Shown: positions 27,114 through 35,580 of the stretch, one piece after another
Layout: every line of letters begins with the position of its first letter
How positions within the stretch are numbered: position 1 is the stretch's first letter
NCBI RefSeq assembly: GCF_011303555.1
Contig: NZ_CP049868.1
Coordinates: 1,922,001-1,986,000 of the forward strand
Source of the DNA: Pedobacter sp. HDW13
GTDB taxonomy: Bacteria; Bacteroidota; Bacteroidia; Sphingobacteriales; Sphingobacteriaceae
Reading direction: 5' to 3'
Length of the DNA: 64,000 bases
Position numbers and translations under genes: made by a program
The notes under the pieces: model-generated
The model's input: the letters and a program-made list of their open reading frames with translations, nothing else
Database searches by the model: none
Told to the model about the DNA's origin: nothing

Positions 27114-27779
27114 ATGCTAAGGCTTAAATATTATTTTCAAAAGCCCCAAAAGGGTTTTGATCCTGTTCCAAAAGCCTTTGCAGAAAAATATGCGGCCAAC
27201 GAATACAGAAAGGTAGATGGTGCGGTTATAGATGCAATAAATACCCGTGTAACCGATTTCAGGGATAAAAGTATTTTGGACCTGGGAGCAGGCCCGGGCC
27301 AGTACAGTATTGAATTTGCCAAAAGGGGCGCGAAAGTTACCTGGCATGACATTAGCCGCAATTATTTGGAGATCGCTAAAAACAAAGCTGAAAGCGAAAG
27401 CATAGCGCTAAACTTTTCGCTGGGTTACCTGGAAGAGGCACGGGGTAAATACGACATGATTTTTAACCGGATATGCTGGTACTACTGCATTAACGATGAT
27501 CAGTTTGCCACACGTATTTATAACCTGGTTAAAAAAAATGGCTTCGGTTTTATTGTTGTTAATAACGAAAAATTTCTTCAGGAAGAACTCACAAAAGAAC
27601 GCGGATTAAAAAAAATAATTATCAGACTCAGTTACTGGATCAACGAAAATTTTAATATTAAACTTACACATGTACATCCCTCACACCAGAAACTGAGCAG
27701 AATATTTGCCCGTTTAGATTTTAAAAGCCTGCAGGTAGAACGCCTCGGACATAACACCTTGATTACATTTAACAAGTAG
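27114..27779 (+). CDS. Class I SAM-dependent methyltransferase
   Basis: A 221-residue protein. The SAM-binding motif I is ILDLGAGPGQYSIEFAKRGA, the acidic residue ending strand 2 is in VTWHDIS, and YDMIFNRICWYYCIND is the motif IV region. The start at 27114 (MLRLKYYFQKPQKGFDP) is chosen because the 44 codons before it are not protein-like. Acceptor substrate is unknown. It stands alone between divergent hupE and the DUF6702 gene. Confidence 0.75.
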   Translation: MLRLKYYFQKPQKGFDPVPKAFAEKYAANEYRKVDGAVIDAINTRVTDFRDKSILDLGAGPGQYSIEFAKRGAKVTWHDISRNYLEIAKNKAESESIALNFSLGYLEEARGKYDMIFNRICWYYCINDDQFATRIYNLVKKNGFGFIVVNNEKFLQEELTKERGLKKIIIRLSYWINENFNIKLTHVHPSHQKLSRIFARLDFKSLQVERLGHNTLITFNK

Positions 27780-27792
27780 CCAATTTATCTGT

Positions 27793-27800
27793 TAACTTTG
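27793..27800 (+). promoter_or_regulatory. -7 box (TAACTTTG) for the DUF6702 gene
   Basis: Matches TAnnTTTG 22 bases before the ATG at 27823. The -33 position has no TTG at the right spacing. Confidence 0.45.
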
Positions 27801-27822
27801 CGTTATAGTCCAAAATATACCT

Positions 27823-28329
27823 ATGCGTAAATTAAAATTTGTTGTTCTGCTGTTGTGTTGTACATTTTTTGCTGTTGAGGCAGGCATTAAGCACCCTTTA
27901 CATGTGAGTACTACAGAAGTAAATTTTAATGCAAAAGACAAAACGCTTGAAATTAGCTGCAAAATTTTTTCAGATGATTTTGAATCGATTCTAGCCAGAT
28001 TATACAAACAAAAAACAGACTTAAGCAACCCCAACATGAAAAACGCGATGGATGAGCTGGTTAAAAAATACTTGTTATCGCATTTGCAGGTTAAGGCCAA
28101 TGGAAAAGTAACAACCATGAATTATATTGGCTTTGAAATAGACCACGAAGCCACCAATATTTACATGGAAGTTGAAAAAATATCAGCTGTAAAATCGATT
28201 GAAATTAACAATACCATTCTCTACGACCTATTTGATGACCAGATGAGTATTGTACATATTGTGAAAGGTCCTGTCCGTAAAAGCAGCAAAATACTCTACC
28301 CTGAAAAGAAGTTTGTGGCAAACTTTTAA
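27823..28329 (+). CDS. DUF6702 family exported protein
   Basis: A 168-residue exported protein with signal peptide MRKLKFVVLLLCCTFFAVEAG and a mature start HPLHVSTTEVNFNAKDKTLEIS, which is the DUF6702 signature (a conserved HP/HxS strand then an EI-S-K-I-F strand). Function is unknown. In other Bacteroidota I recall this family lying beside M1 peptidase and HupE-like genes; here those two are about 1 kb away on the other strand with a methyltransferase gene between. That suggests a rearranged functional set. Confidence 0.72.
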   Translation: MRKLKFVVLLLCCTFFAVEAGIKHPLHVSTTEVNFNAKDKTLEISCKIFSDDFESILARLYKQKTDLSNPNMKNAMDELVKKYLLSHLQVKANGKVTTMNYIGFEIDHEATNIYMEVEKISAVKSIEINNTILYDLFDDQMSIVHIVKGPVRKSSKILYPEKKFVANF

Positions 28330-28462
28330 TTGTATTTTTTGTATTAGATAATGGTTAGGCGTTAGATTACCATTAATTTTAGTAGCTATATTATTTAAGT
28401 TAGTATGAGCTGAGGAATATTTCTTGTTATCTTTTTTTAAATCCGTATTGTTAAAATAAGTT

Positions 28463-29731
28463 ATGCACCTAATCATCTTCTCCAACATATTAACGCCTCG
28501 GATTAAATATATTTTCAGTTTTATTTTTAAGGATATACTGAAAACAGAAGTGGAATTTACAGGCAATAGTCAGTATTTTCTGCAAAGCGACTGTGTAAAA
28601 ATCAACTATGGCGATGAAGCCCTGGGTGATGAACTTTTCTTTAAAAGTACACCGTTGCTCTTCTCCAAAAAACTCGAAGAAATCAAACTTAAAAGCATTT
28701 CGTTTGGCGATTACCAGGTTCCGTTTGCGGTAGAGGGCTCTGCATTGACTTTTGATGTTTTTGCAGCTTCATTTTTCATCATCAGCAGGTATGAAGAATA
28801 TCTCCATCAAAAAACTTCTGCAACGGATTTTAACCCCGCTAAAAGCCGGCAACACAAATGGCGGGTTTTAAACCGGCCGGTTATCGATGAATGGGCATTG
28901 ATCATCAAGAGCATGATCCTGAAAAAGCATCCGAATTTTAAATTCCATGAGAAAAAATTCTATCATCAACCCACCATCAATTTCAACATTACACCCAAAA
29001 TGCCGAAAGGTGTTTTAAATAAGGCCAGATTTATTTTCAGTTCGGTTTTCAAAAAGGAAAACGGCTATTTCCGTTCAAAATTTGATCAGCTAACAGGTGT
29101 TAGTGTAAAAAGTGAAGAGGTACTGTATCAGGTAAACCAGCTATTCCTTACTAAAAAACACCAGCCTTTATACTTTGTAGATTTCCCATCAGTACCATTA
29201 GCTCACAGTAACATAAATGGGATCTCAAAAGCCCTTACCGCGAAAGCAGTTGGATTATTAAGGCCATGTGCAAGCGACAAACATAAAATAAACGAAATTA
29301 AAGATGGCCTGGCAAAGCTGAAGAAAATTCGTCCGAATATAGTTCCTTTAAGCAGCCAACAATTGGAAATTTTAAAATTTCCGGTCTGTTATTTGAACAT
29401 CCTCAATTCTGGCATCACTACCGATTATTCTATGGGTTACAGCACAGTACCCGGTTTCAGGGCAGGAACCTGCACACCTTTTAACTGGTACGATTTACAA
29501 CTCGAAAAGGTTACGCCTTTAACTGTAAACCCTTACTGCCTAACCGACCACATGCTTCAGCATTTAACTACCGACGACGCTATAAAAACGGTGAACCAAT
29601 ATGTAGATGCGGTAAAAGTGGTAAACGGCACTTTTTACAGCAGCTGGCAGCTAAAAAGTTTATCTGAGAACCCTAAGTATAAAAAACTAAAAAGAGTGTT
29701 TAATGAGATGCTTAATTACGCCGGCAATTGA
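28463..29731 (+). CDS. DUF7033 / polysaccharide-deacetylase-like protein
   Basis: A 422-residue protein. It starts MHLIIFSNILTPRIKYIFSF, a DUF7033-type N-domain, and continues with FFIISRYEEYLHQK and RPVIDEWALII. The C-terminal NodB-like part has the DYSMGYSTVPGFRAGTCTPF motif. The usual metal-binding H/D-D-x-D segment of active deacetylases is replaced by INFNITPKM, so activity is doubtful. It might bind or modify surface polysaccharide. It precedes upp without evident functional link. Confidence 0.6.
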   Translation: MHLIIFSNILTPRIKYIFSFIFKDILKTEVEFTGNSQYFLQSDCVKINYGDEALGDELFFKSTPLLFSKKLEEIKLKSISFGDYQVPFAVEGSALTFDVFAASFFIISRYEEYLHQKTSATDFNPAKSRQHKWRVLNRPVIDEWALIIKSMILKKHPNFKFHEKKFYHQPTINFNITPKMPKGVLNKARFIFSSVFKKENGYFRSKFDQLTGVSVKSEEVLYQVNQLFLTKKHQPLYFVDFPSVPLAHSNINGISKALTAKAVGLLRPCASDKHKINEIKDGLAKLKKIRPNIVPLSSQQLEILKFPVCYLNILNSGITTDYSMGYSTVPGFRAGTCTPFNWYDLQLEKVTPLTVNPYCLTDHMLQHLTTDDAIKTVNQYVDAVKVVNGTFYSSWQLKSLSENPKYKKLKRVFNEMLNYAGN

Positions 29732-29824
29732 TTTTAATTTAAATTCTTAAGCTTAAAATTGCTAAATTTAGGGCAGAAAACCTGTTATCGTCTATCTTTA
29801 AACAGGCACAGCAAAACCAATATT

Positions 29825-30469
29825 ATGATTTTCGATCTAAGCAAAACCCAGTCTATCGCCAATACCTTTATTGCCGAACTTCGGGATGAAAATATCCAGA
29901 AAGACTCGATGCGTTTTCGAAAAAATATGGAAAGGGTTGGAGAATTTTTTGCTTACGAGATCAGTAAATCACTTAAATATACATCCGCAGAAATCACTAC
30001 CCCACTTGGATTGTCAACATGCGAAGTATTAACCGAACAACCTGTGCTGGCTACCATACTCCGTGCAGGTTTGCCATTACAGCAGGGTTTACTTAACATT
30101 TTCGATAAAGCAGCGTGCTGTTTCATTTCGGCCTACCGGAAAGTTAAAAAGAGTGGCGATTTTATTATCCAGATGGATTATGTTTCTACGCCCGATCTGG
30201 AAGGCAGGGTTTTGATTATGGCCGACCCGATGCTAGCCACGGGCCAAAGTATGGTGATGTGTTGTAAAGAGTTGATTAACCGCTATAAAATTGCCGAACT
30301 TCATATTGTTGCCGCCATAGCCAGTACTGAAGGCGTTACCCATGTTAGGGCCAATTTGCCTAAAGCAAAACTTTGGCTTGGGGCCATTGATGAAGAAATG
30401 ACCAGCAAATCGTACATTGTTCCAGGTTTAGGCGATGCCGGCGACCTGGCTTACGGAGAAAAGGTTTAA
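29825..30469 (+). CDS. upp: Uracil phosphoribosyltransferase
   Basis: Salvages uracil to UMP with PRPP in the cytoplasm. It is 214 residues with the start at ATG 29825. The PRPP-binding loop is ADPMLATGQSM, the substrate region is ILRAGLPLQQGLLN, and the C-terminal uracil loop is YIVPGLGDAGDLAYG. All match UPRTase. A TTG upstream at 29759 would add non-family residues. It appears monocistronic. Confidence 0.93.
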   Translation: MIFDLSKTQSIANTFIAELRDENIQKDSMRFRKNMERVGEFFAYEISKSLKYTSAEITTPLGLSTCEVLTEQPVLATILRAGLPLQQGLLNIFDKAACCFISAYRKVKKSGDFIIQMDYVSTPDLEGRVLIMADPMLATGQSMVMCCKELINRYKIAELHIVAAIASTEGVTHVRANLPKAKLWLGAIDEEMTSKSYIVPGLGDAGDLAYGEKV

Positions 30470-30497
30470 TTAGCAGCCTTCTTAAAATCCATAACCT

Positions 30498-30815
30498 GTG
30501 AATATTCTATTTGTATGCAGTAGAAATAAATGGCGCAGTGCCACTGCTGAAACACTATATAAAAACCATCCCGATCATGATGTGCGGTCGGCTGGCACCG
30601 CATCATCTGCCAGGATCAAAATCAACGCAAAACTCATTTTGTGGGCCGATGTAATTTTTGTAATGGAGAAAAAGCATAAACAAATCCTTACCGAACGTTT
30701 CGAAGACGAAACGTTGGAGAAAGAAATCATCATCCTGAACATCCCAGATGATTATGAGTATATGGACGAAGAACTCGTGGAAGATATTCAATCAAAAATG
30801 ACAGCTTATTTATAA
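30498..30815 (+). CDS. Low-molecular-weight protein tyrosine phosphatase-like protein
   Basis: A 105-residue protein starting with GTG (MNILFVCSRNKWRSATAE). The active-site loop C-x5-R-S is complete with Cys7 and Arg13. It is shorter than the usual 150 or so residues, and the usual acid DP motif is replaced by NIPDDYEYMDEEL, so a reduced subfamily is likely. The GTG start is needed to keep MNILFVC directly before the loop. Substrate is unknown. It lies 28 bases after upp. Confidence 0.78.
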   Translation: MNILFVCSRNKWRSATAETLYKNHPDHDVRSAGTASSARIKINAKLILWADVIFVMEKKHKQILTERFEDETLEKEIIILNIPDDYEYMDEELVEDIQSKMTAYL

Positions 30816-30834
30816 TTCCAGCCGCAATAGCACC

Positions 30835-30842
30835 TACCTTTG
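30835..30842 (+). promoter_or_regulatory. -7 box (TACCTTTG) for the YjjG-like gene
   Basis: Matches TAnnTTTG 20 bases upstream of the ATG at 30863. The -33 element is weak. Confidence 0.45.
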
Positions 30843-30862
30843 CAAAAACTACAATTACATTA

Positions 30863-31552
30863 ATGAAAAAACATATCTTCTTCGACCTCGATCACACCAT
30901 TTGGGATTTTGATCGCAATGCCGAAGAAACACTGAAAGAGCTTTACCAGACCTATAAATTAGATACACTGGGTATTACATCCTGTAGCGATTTTATTAGC
31001 ATTTACACCGAAAACAATCATTTGCTATGGGCCGATTATCATTTGGGAAAAATTACCAAAGATTTTTTAAGGGCAGAGCGATTCAGTAAAACCTTCATTC
31101 AATTGGGTATCCATCCAGATGCTGTACCACACCAGTTTGAAGCTGATTACGTAAACATTTCACCAACAAAAACCAATTTGTTTGCAGGTGCCGAGCAGGT
31201 ATTGACCTATCTACAACAAAAATATACCCTGCATATTATTTCGAATGGATTTAAGGAAACAACCTTAACCAAAATGAATTTATCGAAGCTAAATCCTTAT
31301 TTCGAAAATGTAATTATATCGGAAGATGTTGGCGTTAACAAACCCAACCCTATTATTTTCGAATATGCACTCGATAAAGCAAAAGCACTAAAAGCTGAAA
31401 GCATTATGATTGGCGACAGTCTTGAAGCAGATATTTATGGCGCATTAAACTTTGGCATGGAAGCCATCTTTTTCAACCCTATGGAAAAAGAAAAACCTGA
31501 AGATGTGACGCATCAAATTGTTCACCTTGAAGAGTTGTTGAAACTTTTTTAA
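30863..31552 (+). CDS. YjjG family noncanonical pyrimidine nucleotidase (HAD)
   Basis: A 229-residue HAD-superfamily phosphatase. The nucleophile motif FFDLDHTIWDFD gives Asp8 and Asp10, motif II is IISNG, motif III uses the Lys of GVNKPNP, and motif IV is MIGDSLEADIYGA. It has the YjjG cap helices and should dephosphorylate pyrimidine nucleoside monophosphates including damaged ones. Neighbouring upp also concerns pyrimidine salvage, but the genes do not clearly share a promoter. Confidence 0.88.
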   Translation: MKKHIFFDLDHTIWDFDRNAEETLKELYQTYKLDTLGITSCSDFISIYTENNHLLWADYHLGKITKDFLRAERFSKTFIQLGIHPDAVPHQFEADYVNISPTKTNLFAGAEQVLTYLQQKYTLHIISNGFKETTLTKMNLSKLNPYFENVIISEDVGVNKPNPIIFEYALDKAKALKAESIMIGDSLEADIYGALNFGMEAIFFNPMEKEKPEDVTHQIVHLEELLKLF

Positions 31553-31592
31553 GTTTACTCCTCTTTTGTTTGGTTTTGGCATTGCTTTGGCA

Positions 31593-31623
31593 AAGGTTTC
31601 AATACACACACAAATGAAACCTT
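31593..31623. repeat. Inverted repeat just before the DUF4476 gene
   Basis: Perfect 9-base arms AAGGTTTCA and TGAAACCTT separated by 13 bases, ending 8 bases before the ATG at 31631. It is a possible operator or leader hairpin; no T-run follows. Confidence 0.45.
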
Positions 31624-31630
31624 AATTAAC

Positions 31631-32335
31631 ATGAAAAAAACCATCTTATTAGGCCTGGCAATGCTCTTTGCTACCCTAAGTTTTGCTCAAAACAACCGCA
31701 GTGCAGCTGAAGTATTCCTGCAAATTACCAAACCCGGCAAGTATATGGTATACTTAGACGATGAACTTGTGGGATCGGCTACGGGCAGATTCCGTTTTTA
31801 CGATGTATACAATTCTAAACCCGAGCTGTCTATAATGCAGGGCGATAGATTAATCTTAAAAGAGCCGATTAACGTAAATGCACAGGAGCGTCTCGTTTTA
31901 GGCTTCGATAACGGCAAGCTAAATGTAATTAAACAGCTTAGCCTGTTCCGCAACAATCAATACGCTTTAGATGATTTTTATGGCTATAGCGGAGACCCCA
32001 AAGGTGATATTTCTCTAAGACCAGACAGAGGACAAGTGAGGAATTACAATTTAATGTCTCCTGAAGCCTTTCAGCAGTACTTTAGTTTGTACAAAAAAGA
32101 AAGATTCGATGACGGCAGATCGAGGTTAATCAAAGCAACAAGTAAAAATGCTACTTTTATCACTGAGCAAGTAAAATACCTGCTCAAAGAATTTTCTTTC
32201 GACGATCAGCGTTTAGAGACTGCCAAACATCTGTATTCAAAAACTTTAGATAAACAAAACTATACCTTATTGGCCGAGACATTCAGGTTCTCATCCAGTA
32301 AAGATGATTTTTTGAATTTCATTGCTAAAGAATAA
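31631..32335 (+). CDS. DUF4476 domain-containing exported protein
   Basis: A 234-residue secreted protein with signal peptide MKKTILLGLAMLFATLSFAQ. The N-terminal part is a small beta domain (FLQITKPGKYMVYLDDELVG). The C-terminal 90 residues (SPEAFQQYFSLYKKERFDD, IKATSKNATFITEQVKYLLK, FSFDDQRLETAKHLY, DFLNFIAKE) match DUF4476, an all-helical domain of unknown function. A 9-base inverted repeat lies just upstream. It stands alone. Confidence 0.7.
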   Translation: MKKTILLGLAMLFATLSFAQNNRSAAEVFLQITKPGKYMVYLDDELVGSATGRFRFYDVYNSKPELSIMQGDRLILKEPINVNAQERLVLGFDNGKLNVIKQLSLFRNNQYALDDFYGYSGDPKGDISLRPDRGQVRNYNLMSPEAFQQYFSLYKKERFDDGRSRLIKATSKNATFITEQVKYLLKEFSFDDQRLETAKHLYSKTLDKQNYTLLAETFRFSSSKDDFLNFIAKE

Positions 32336-32353
32336 TTCGCTTATCTTTATTAT

Positions 32354-32872
32354 ATGAGGGCTGCAAAAATAAAGGCATCGATACATAAAACGGTCGATGC
32401 TTATAAATCAAAACTATCTGCTTATGCTGACGATATTTTTCAGCAGCAACCACCTATAGCTGGCTGGAGTTACAGCGAAGTATATTCGCATATTTTCGAT
32501 TCAAGCCTGCTATCGTTAATGGCTTTAGAACATGCAGCAAAAGGCAAAGGCGAAAATAAACCTACTCATTTTGCTGTTAAACTCATTTTGCTTTTAGGTG
32601 CGCTCCCTCCGGCGCAGCAATATAAAGTACCTCAAAGGCTGGCCGACAGGGTAAAAAAAATCAGCAAAACAGAAGCACTCGATTTTATTTTAGAGTTTGA
32701 AGAGGCTTTAGCTGACAACTATCCTTTGGTTGGCTTAGCTACCGCCACCTGCAAAACCAAGCATCCACGACTAGGTTATTTAAATGCCAAACAATGGCTA
32801 AGGTTTATCGAAATTCATTTAAAACATCACCTCAGGCAGTTAGAAAGAATAGAAAAGAGTTTTCAGGCGTAA
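32354..32872 (+). CDS. DinB-superfamily protein
   Basis: A 172-residue four-helix protein. Helical segments with conserved histidines are visible: SYSEVYSHIFDSS, LNAKQWLRFIEIHLKHHLRQLERI. The His of the first helix and the HLKHH pair fit the DinB/YfiT metal site. It has no signal peptide. Members act as thiol- or metal-dependent transferases or have unknown roles. A TATCTTTA near-match to the -7 box lies at 32342-32349. Confidence 0.68.
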   Translation: MRAAKIKASIHKTVDAYKSKLSAYADDIFQQQPPIAGWSYSEVYSHIFDSSLLSLMALEHAAKGKGENKPTHFAVKLILLLGALPPAQQYKVPQRLADRVKKISKTEALDFILEFEEALADNYPLVGLATATCKTKHPRLGYLNAKQWLRFIEIHLKHHLRQLERIEKSFQA

Positions 32873-32914
32873 ATTAATTTCACCATATTTGAGTAATCCT
32901 TAACACTCAACCTC

Positions 32915-33508
32915 ATGAAGAACGCTTTTTATCTGTTAGCCCTTGTTTTTTGTTGCGCCTGTAAAAGCGAAAAAAAAGAAACCGCACAGGCCATGATTCC
33001 CACACCTGCGGGGATACAGGGACTGCAGAAAGGCAATACAACAGCAGCTCCATCAGTCAGCACAAAAAGTAATCTTATTTTTAATCCACCACATGGAGAG
33101 GCCGGCCATACCTGTGCATTGGCAGTTGGAGCGCCGTTAAATAGAACCGCTGCCGTTCAACCCAAACAAGCAGTTGTAACCCAACCTGCTCCGGCACCCG
33201 CAGTGCCTGTAGCCAATACCGCAGGTAAAAAATTAAATCCCAAACATGGCGAAGCTGGTCATCGGTGCGATATTGCAGTGGGTGCTCCCTTAGATTCGAA
33301 ACCTTTAGCTGTAGCAAAAACAACTACGGTTCAGCCAACAGTTACACAAGTTTCGAACATTAAAGTGGGCAAGGGCTTAAACCCACCTCATGGACAACCC
33401 AACCACCGTTGCGACATTGCCGTTGGTGCTCCATTAAACAGCAAACCTGGCCCAATCGTAGTTCCCCTCCGGCTGTCGAAACCAAAACACCGGAAACCAA
33501 AACCATAG
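32915..33508 (+). CDS. Lipoprotein with three HGxxxHxC repeats; C-terminus probably frameshifted
   Basis: A 197-residue predicted lipoprotein (MKNAFYLLALVFCCAC, lipobox ending at Cys16). Three repeats of about 20 residues at 55-75, 107-126 and 155-174 share the pattern NPxHGxxxHxCxxAVGAPL, with invariant His, His and Cys that could bind metal or heme. Pro/Ala/Val-rich linkers separate them. The frame ends LRLSKPKHRKPKP, but one additional C in the run at 33464-33467 gives VPPPAVETKTPETKTIETK and a stop at 33531, a far more natural low-complexity tail. I do not recognise a function. Confidence 0.7.
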   Translation: MKNAFYLLALVFCCACKSEKKETAQAMIPTPAGIQGLQKGNTTAAPSVSTKSNLIFNPPHGEAGHTCALAVGAPLNRTAAVQPKQAVVTQPAPAPAVPVANTAGKKLNPKHGEAGHRCDIAVGAPLDSKPLAVAKTTTVQPTVTQVSNIKVGKGLNPPHGQPNHRCDIAVGAPLNSKPGPIVVPLRLSKPKHRKPKP

Positions 33509-33595
33509 AAACGAAAAGTGAAGGAAAATAGTCATTGCATAATTTGAATTTTCAACATCGCGCTTAACGCACATTTTTTTCACATCTTTGCGTTG

Positions 33596-34924
33596 ATGAA
33601 ATTACCCGCCATAAAAGGTTTTGACGAAGAAGCATTTAACAAGTATTTTAAAAATACGGGTTGGTTAATGTTAGCCAGAGTTGGAAGTTTAGTAATCAAG
33701 ATTTTAGCAGGATTTGCGATTACCAACTACTTAGGTAAGAATCAAAATGGTATTTTAAATTATCCGACAGCCTTTACAACATTCTTTGTCGCAGCTGCAG
33801 CTCTTGGCTTAGATGGATTTACAACCCGAGAACTGCTTCGTACACCAGAAAACAGAGATCGTTTATTAGGAACGGCCTTTTGGCTTAAGCTTTTAGGGGG
33901 AATTGCTATCGTTCCGCTAATATATTTTGCTTATACTTTTTGGAATGCAAACAGACCCATAGAAACGCCCTTGGTTTACGTACTCATTGTAGGACTTACG
34001 GGAATAACCCAAGCTTTTTACATAACCGACAGCTACTTTCAGTCTAAAGTTCAAGCCAAATATGTAATGCGCGTTCAGGTATTTGGAAATATTATCTCTG
34101 CAATAATAAAATTGATCTTTATATTCTTGAAATTAAGTGTTGGATGGTTTGTTTTTGCTCTATTACTTGATACCATAATTCTGGCCACTGGATATATCTA
34201 TTTTTATCGTATAAAAGTTGGAAGCATTTTCAAATGGGTATTTGATTCTACACTCGCAAAATATCTTATCAAACACTCTTGGCCACTTGCACTGTCTGCG
34301 GTTCTCGTTTCAATATACATGAAAATAGATCAACTCATGGTAGAAAATTATCTGGGAACGGGTGCTTTAGGAATTTATTCAACTGTTGTACAGCTAAGTG
34401 AAAGCTGGTATTTCATCCCTGTTGCCATTGTAACTTCAGTATTTCCGGCAATAATGAATGCAAAGAGGGATAATCCAGAAAGATATATTAAGCGTTTGCA
34501 AAATATGTATGATCTAATGGTTTGGATAAGTTTGAGTGTAGCTATTTTCATGACTTTTGCTTCACCAATCATATACAGAATTGTTTACACGCCTGAATTT
34601 TGGGATGGTGCTCACGTATTAACGGTTCATGTCTGGGCGGGAATATTTGTTTTCTTAGGTAGTGCCAGCGGCCAATATCTGATTGCCGAAGGCTATACCA
34701 AATTATCTATGTTGCGCACTGGGATGGGGGCTTTAGCAAACATTATCTTAAACATCCTATGGATACCTAAATATGGCATAATGGGGGCTGCCCTGGCGAC
34801 GCTGATTGCTTATTTTATAGCAACTTTTTTTATTTTATTAATCCCTAAAACCCGCCAACAGGGTATAATGATGTTAAAATCATTACTTTTGGTTACAGCA
34901 TTTCAAAAAATATTTAAACGTTGA
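33596..34924 (+). CDS. Oligosaccharide flippase (Wzx/MATE-like)
   Basis: A 442-residue inner-membrane protein with about 12-14 spans. GWLMLARVGSLVIKILAGF, FAITNYLGKNQNG, FVAAAALGLDGFTTRELL and the mid-protein KHSWPLALSAVLVSIYMKIDQLM fit polysaccharide flippases that move lipid-linked oligosaccharide to the periplasm. The ATG at 33596 is preferred to a TTG at 33593. It opens a polysaccharide set with two methyltransferases and a glycosyltransferase; the next gene overlaps its stop by four bases. Confidence 0.85.
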   Translation: MKLPAIKGFDEEAFNKYFKNTGWLMLARVGSLVIKILAGFAITNYLGKNQNGILNYPTAFTTFFVAAAALGLDGFTTRELLRTPENRDRLLGTAFWLKLLGGIAIVPLIYFAYTFWNANRPIETPLVYVLIVGLTGITQAFYITDSYFQSKVQAKYVMRVQVFGNIISAIIKLIFIFLKLSVGWFVFALLLDTIILATGYIYFYRIKVGSIFKWVFDSTLAKYLIKHSWPLALSAVLVSIYMKIDQLMVENYLGTGALGIYSTVVQLSESWYFIPVAIVTSVFPAIMNAKRDNPERYIKRLQNMYDLMVWISLSVAIFMTFASPIIYRIVYTPEFWDGAHVLTVHVWAGIFVFLGSASGQYLIAEGYTKLSMLRTGMGALANIILNILWIPKYGIMGAALATLIAYFIATFFILLIPKTRQQGIMMLKSLLLVTAFQKIFKR

Positions 34925-35568
34925 GTACTCTTAAAGCATTAACAACACTAATTGCCAAGCCAAACAGGCTTAAGGCATTATTATCATACGGACATAAAGG
35001 ATACTTGAACAGCATTGGCTGGTTTATGGCCTTTGATAAAAAACAGGCCGTAGATGGAAACGGGAAGGCATTACCCTGGGTAACCTATTCTTTTATCGAT
35101 TTCATTAAAGAAAGAATCAACAAAACGCAGCATATTTTCGAATATGGATCGGGCAGCTCTACGCTATTTTATGCAGAGCGCGCAGGTTCGGTTACATCGG
35201 TAGAGCACGATAAGGGTTGGTACGATAATGTAAAAAATACAAGCCCTGCCAATGCCGAAATGATATTCTGCCAGTTAGAAAAAGATGGCGAATACGCTAA
35301 AAAAGCAACCCTGCTTAACCGCAAATTCGATATCATTATTGTAGATGGCCGCGACCGCGTAAATTGCTGTAAATACAGTGTGGACGCTTTATCAGCAAAC
35401 GGTGTTCTGGTTTTAGATGATAGCGAGCGTGAAGTTTACCAGCAAGCACGCGTACTTTTAAAAGCACAAGGTTTTAAAGAAATCAGTTTCAGCGGAATTT
35501 CGCCCGGCTTATTTTACGAAAAGGCTACTTCTGTTTTTTACAAGGAAAACAACTGTTTAGGTATTTAA
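34921..35568 (+). CDS. SAM-dependent methyltransferase, polysaccharide cluster
   Basis: A 215-residue methyltransferase starting with TTG at 34921, within the flippase stop (TTGA), so coupled to it. Motif I is IFEYGSGSSTLFYAERAG, SVEHD is the strand-2 acidic end, and FDIIIVDGRDRVNC is motif IV. The motif order resembles FkbM/MidA-like small O-methyltransferases. No ATG lies near the family start, so the TTG is accepted. It likely modifies a sugar of the neighbouring glycan. Confidence 0.78.
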   Translation: MSTLKALTTLIAKPNRLKALLSYGHKGYLNSIGWFMAFDKKQAVDGNGKALPWVTYSFIDFIKERINKTQHIFEYGSGSSTLFYAERAGSVTSVEHDKGWYDNVKNTSPANAEMIFCQLEKDGEYAKKATLLNRKFDIIIVDGRDRVNCCKYSVDALSANGVLVLDDSEREVYQQARVLLKAQGFKEISFSGISPGLFYEKATSVFYKENNCLGI

Positions 35569-35580
35569 TCCTACTATGTT

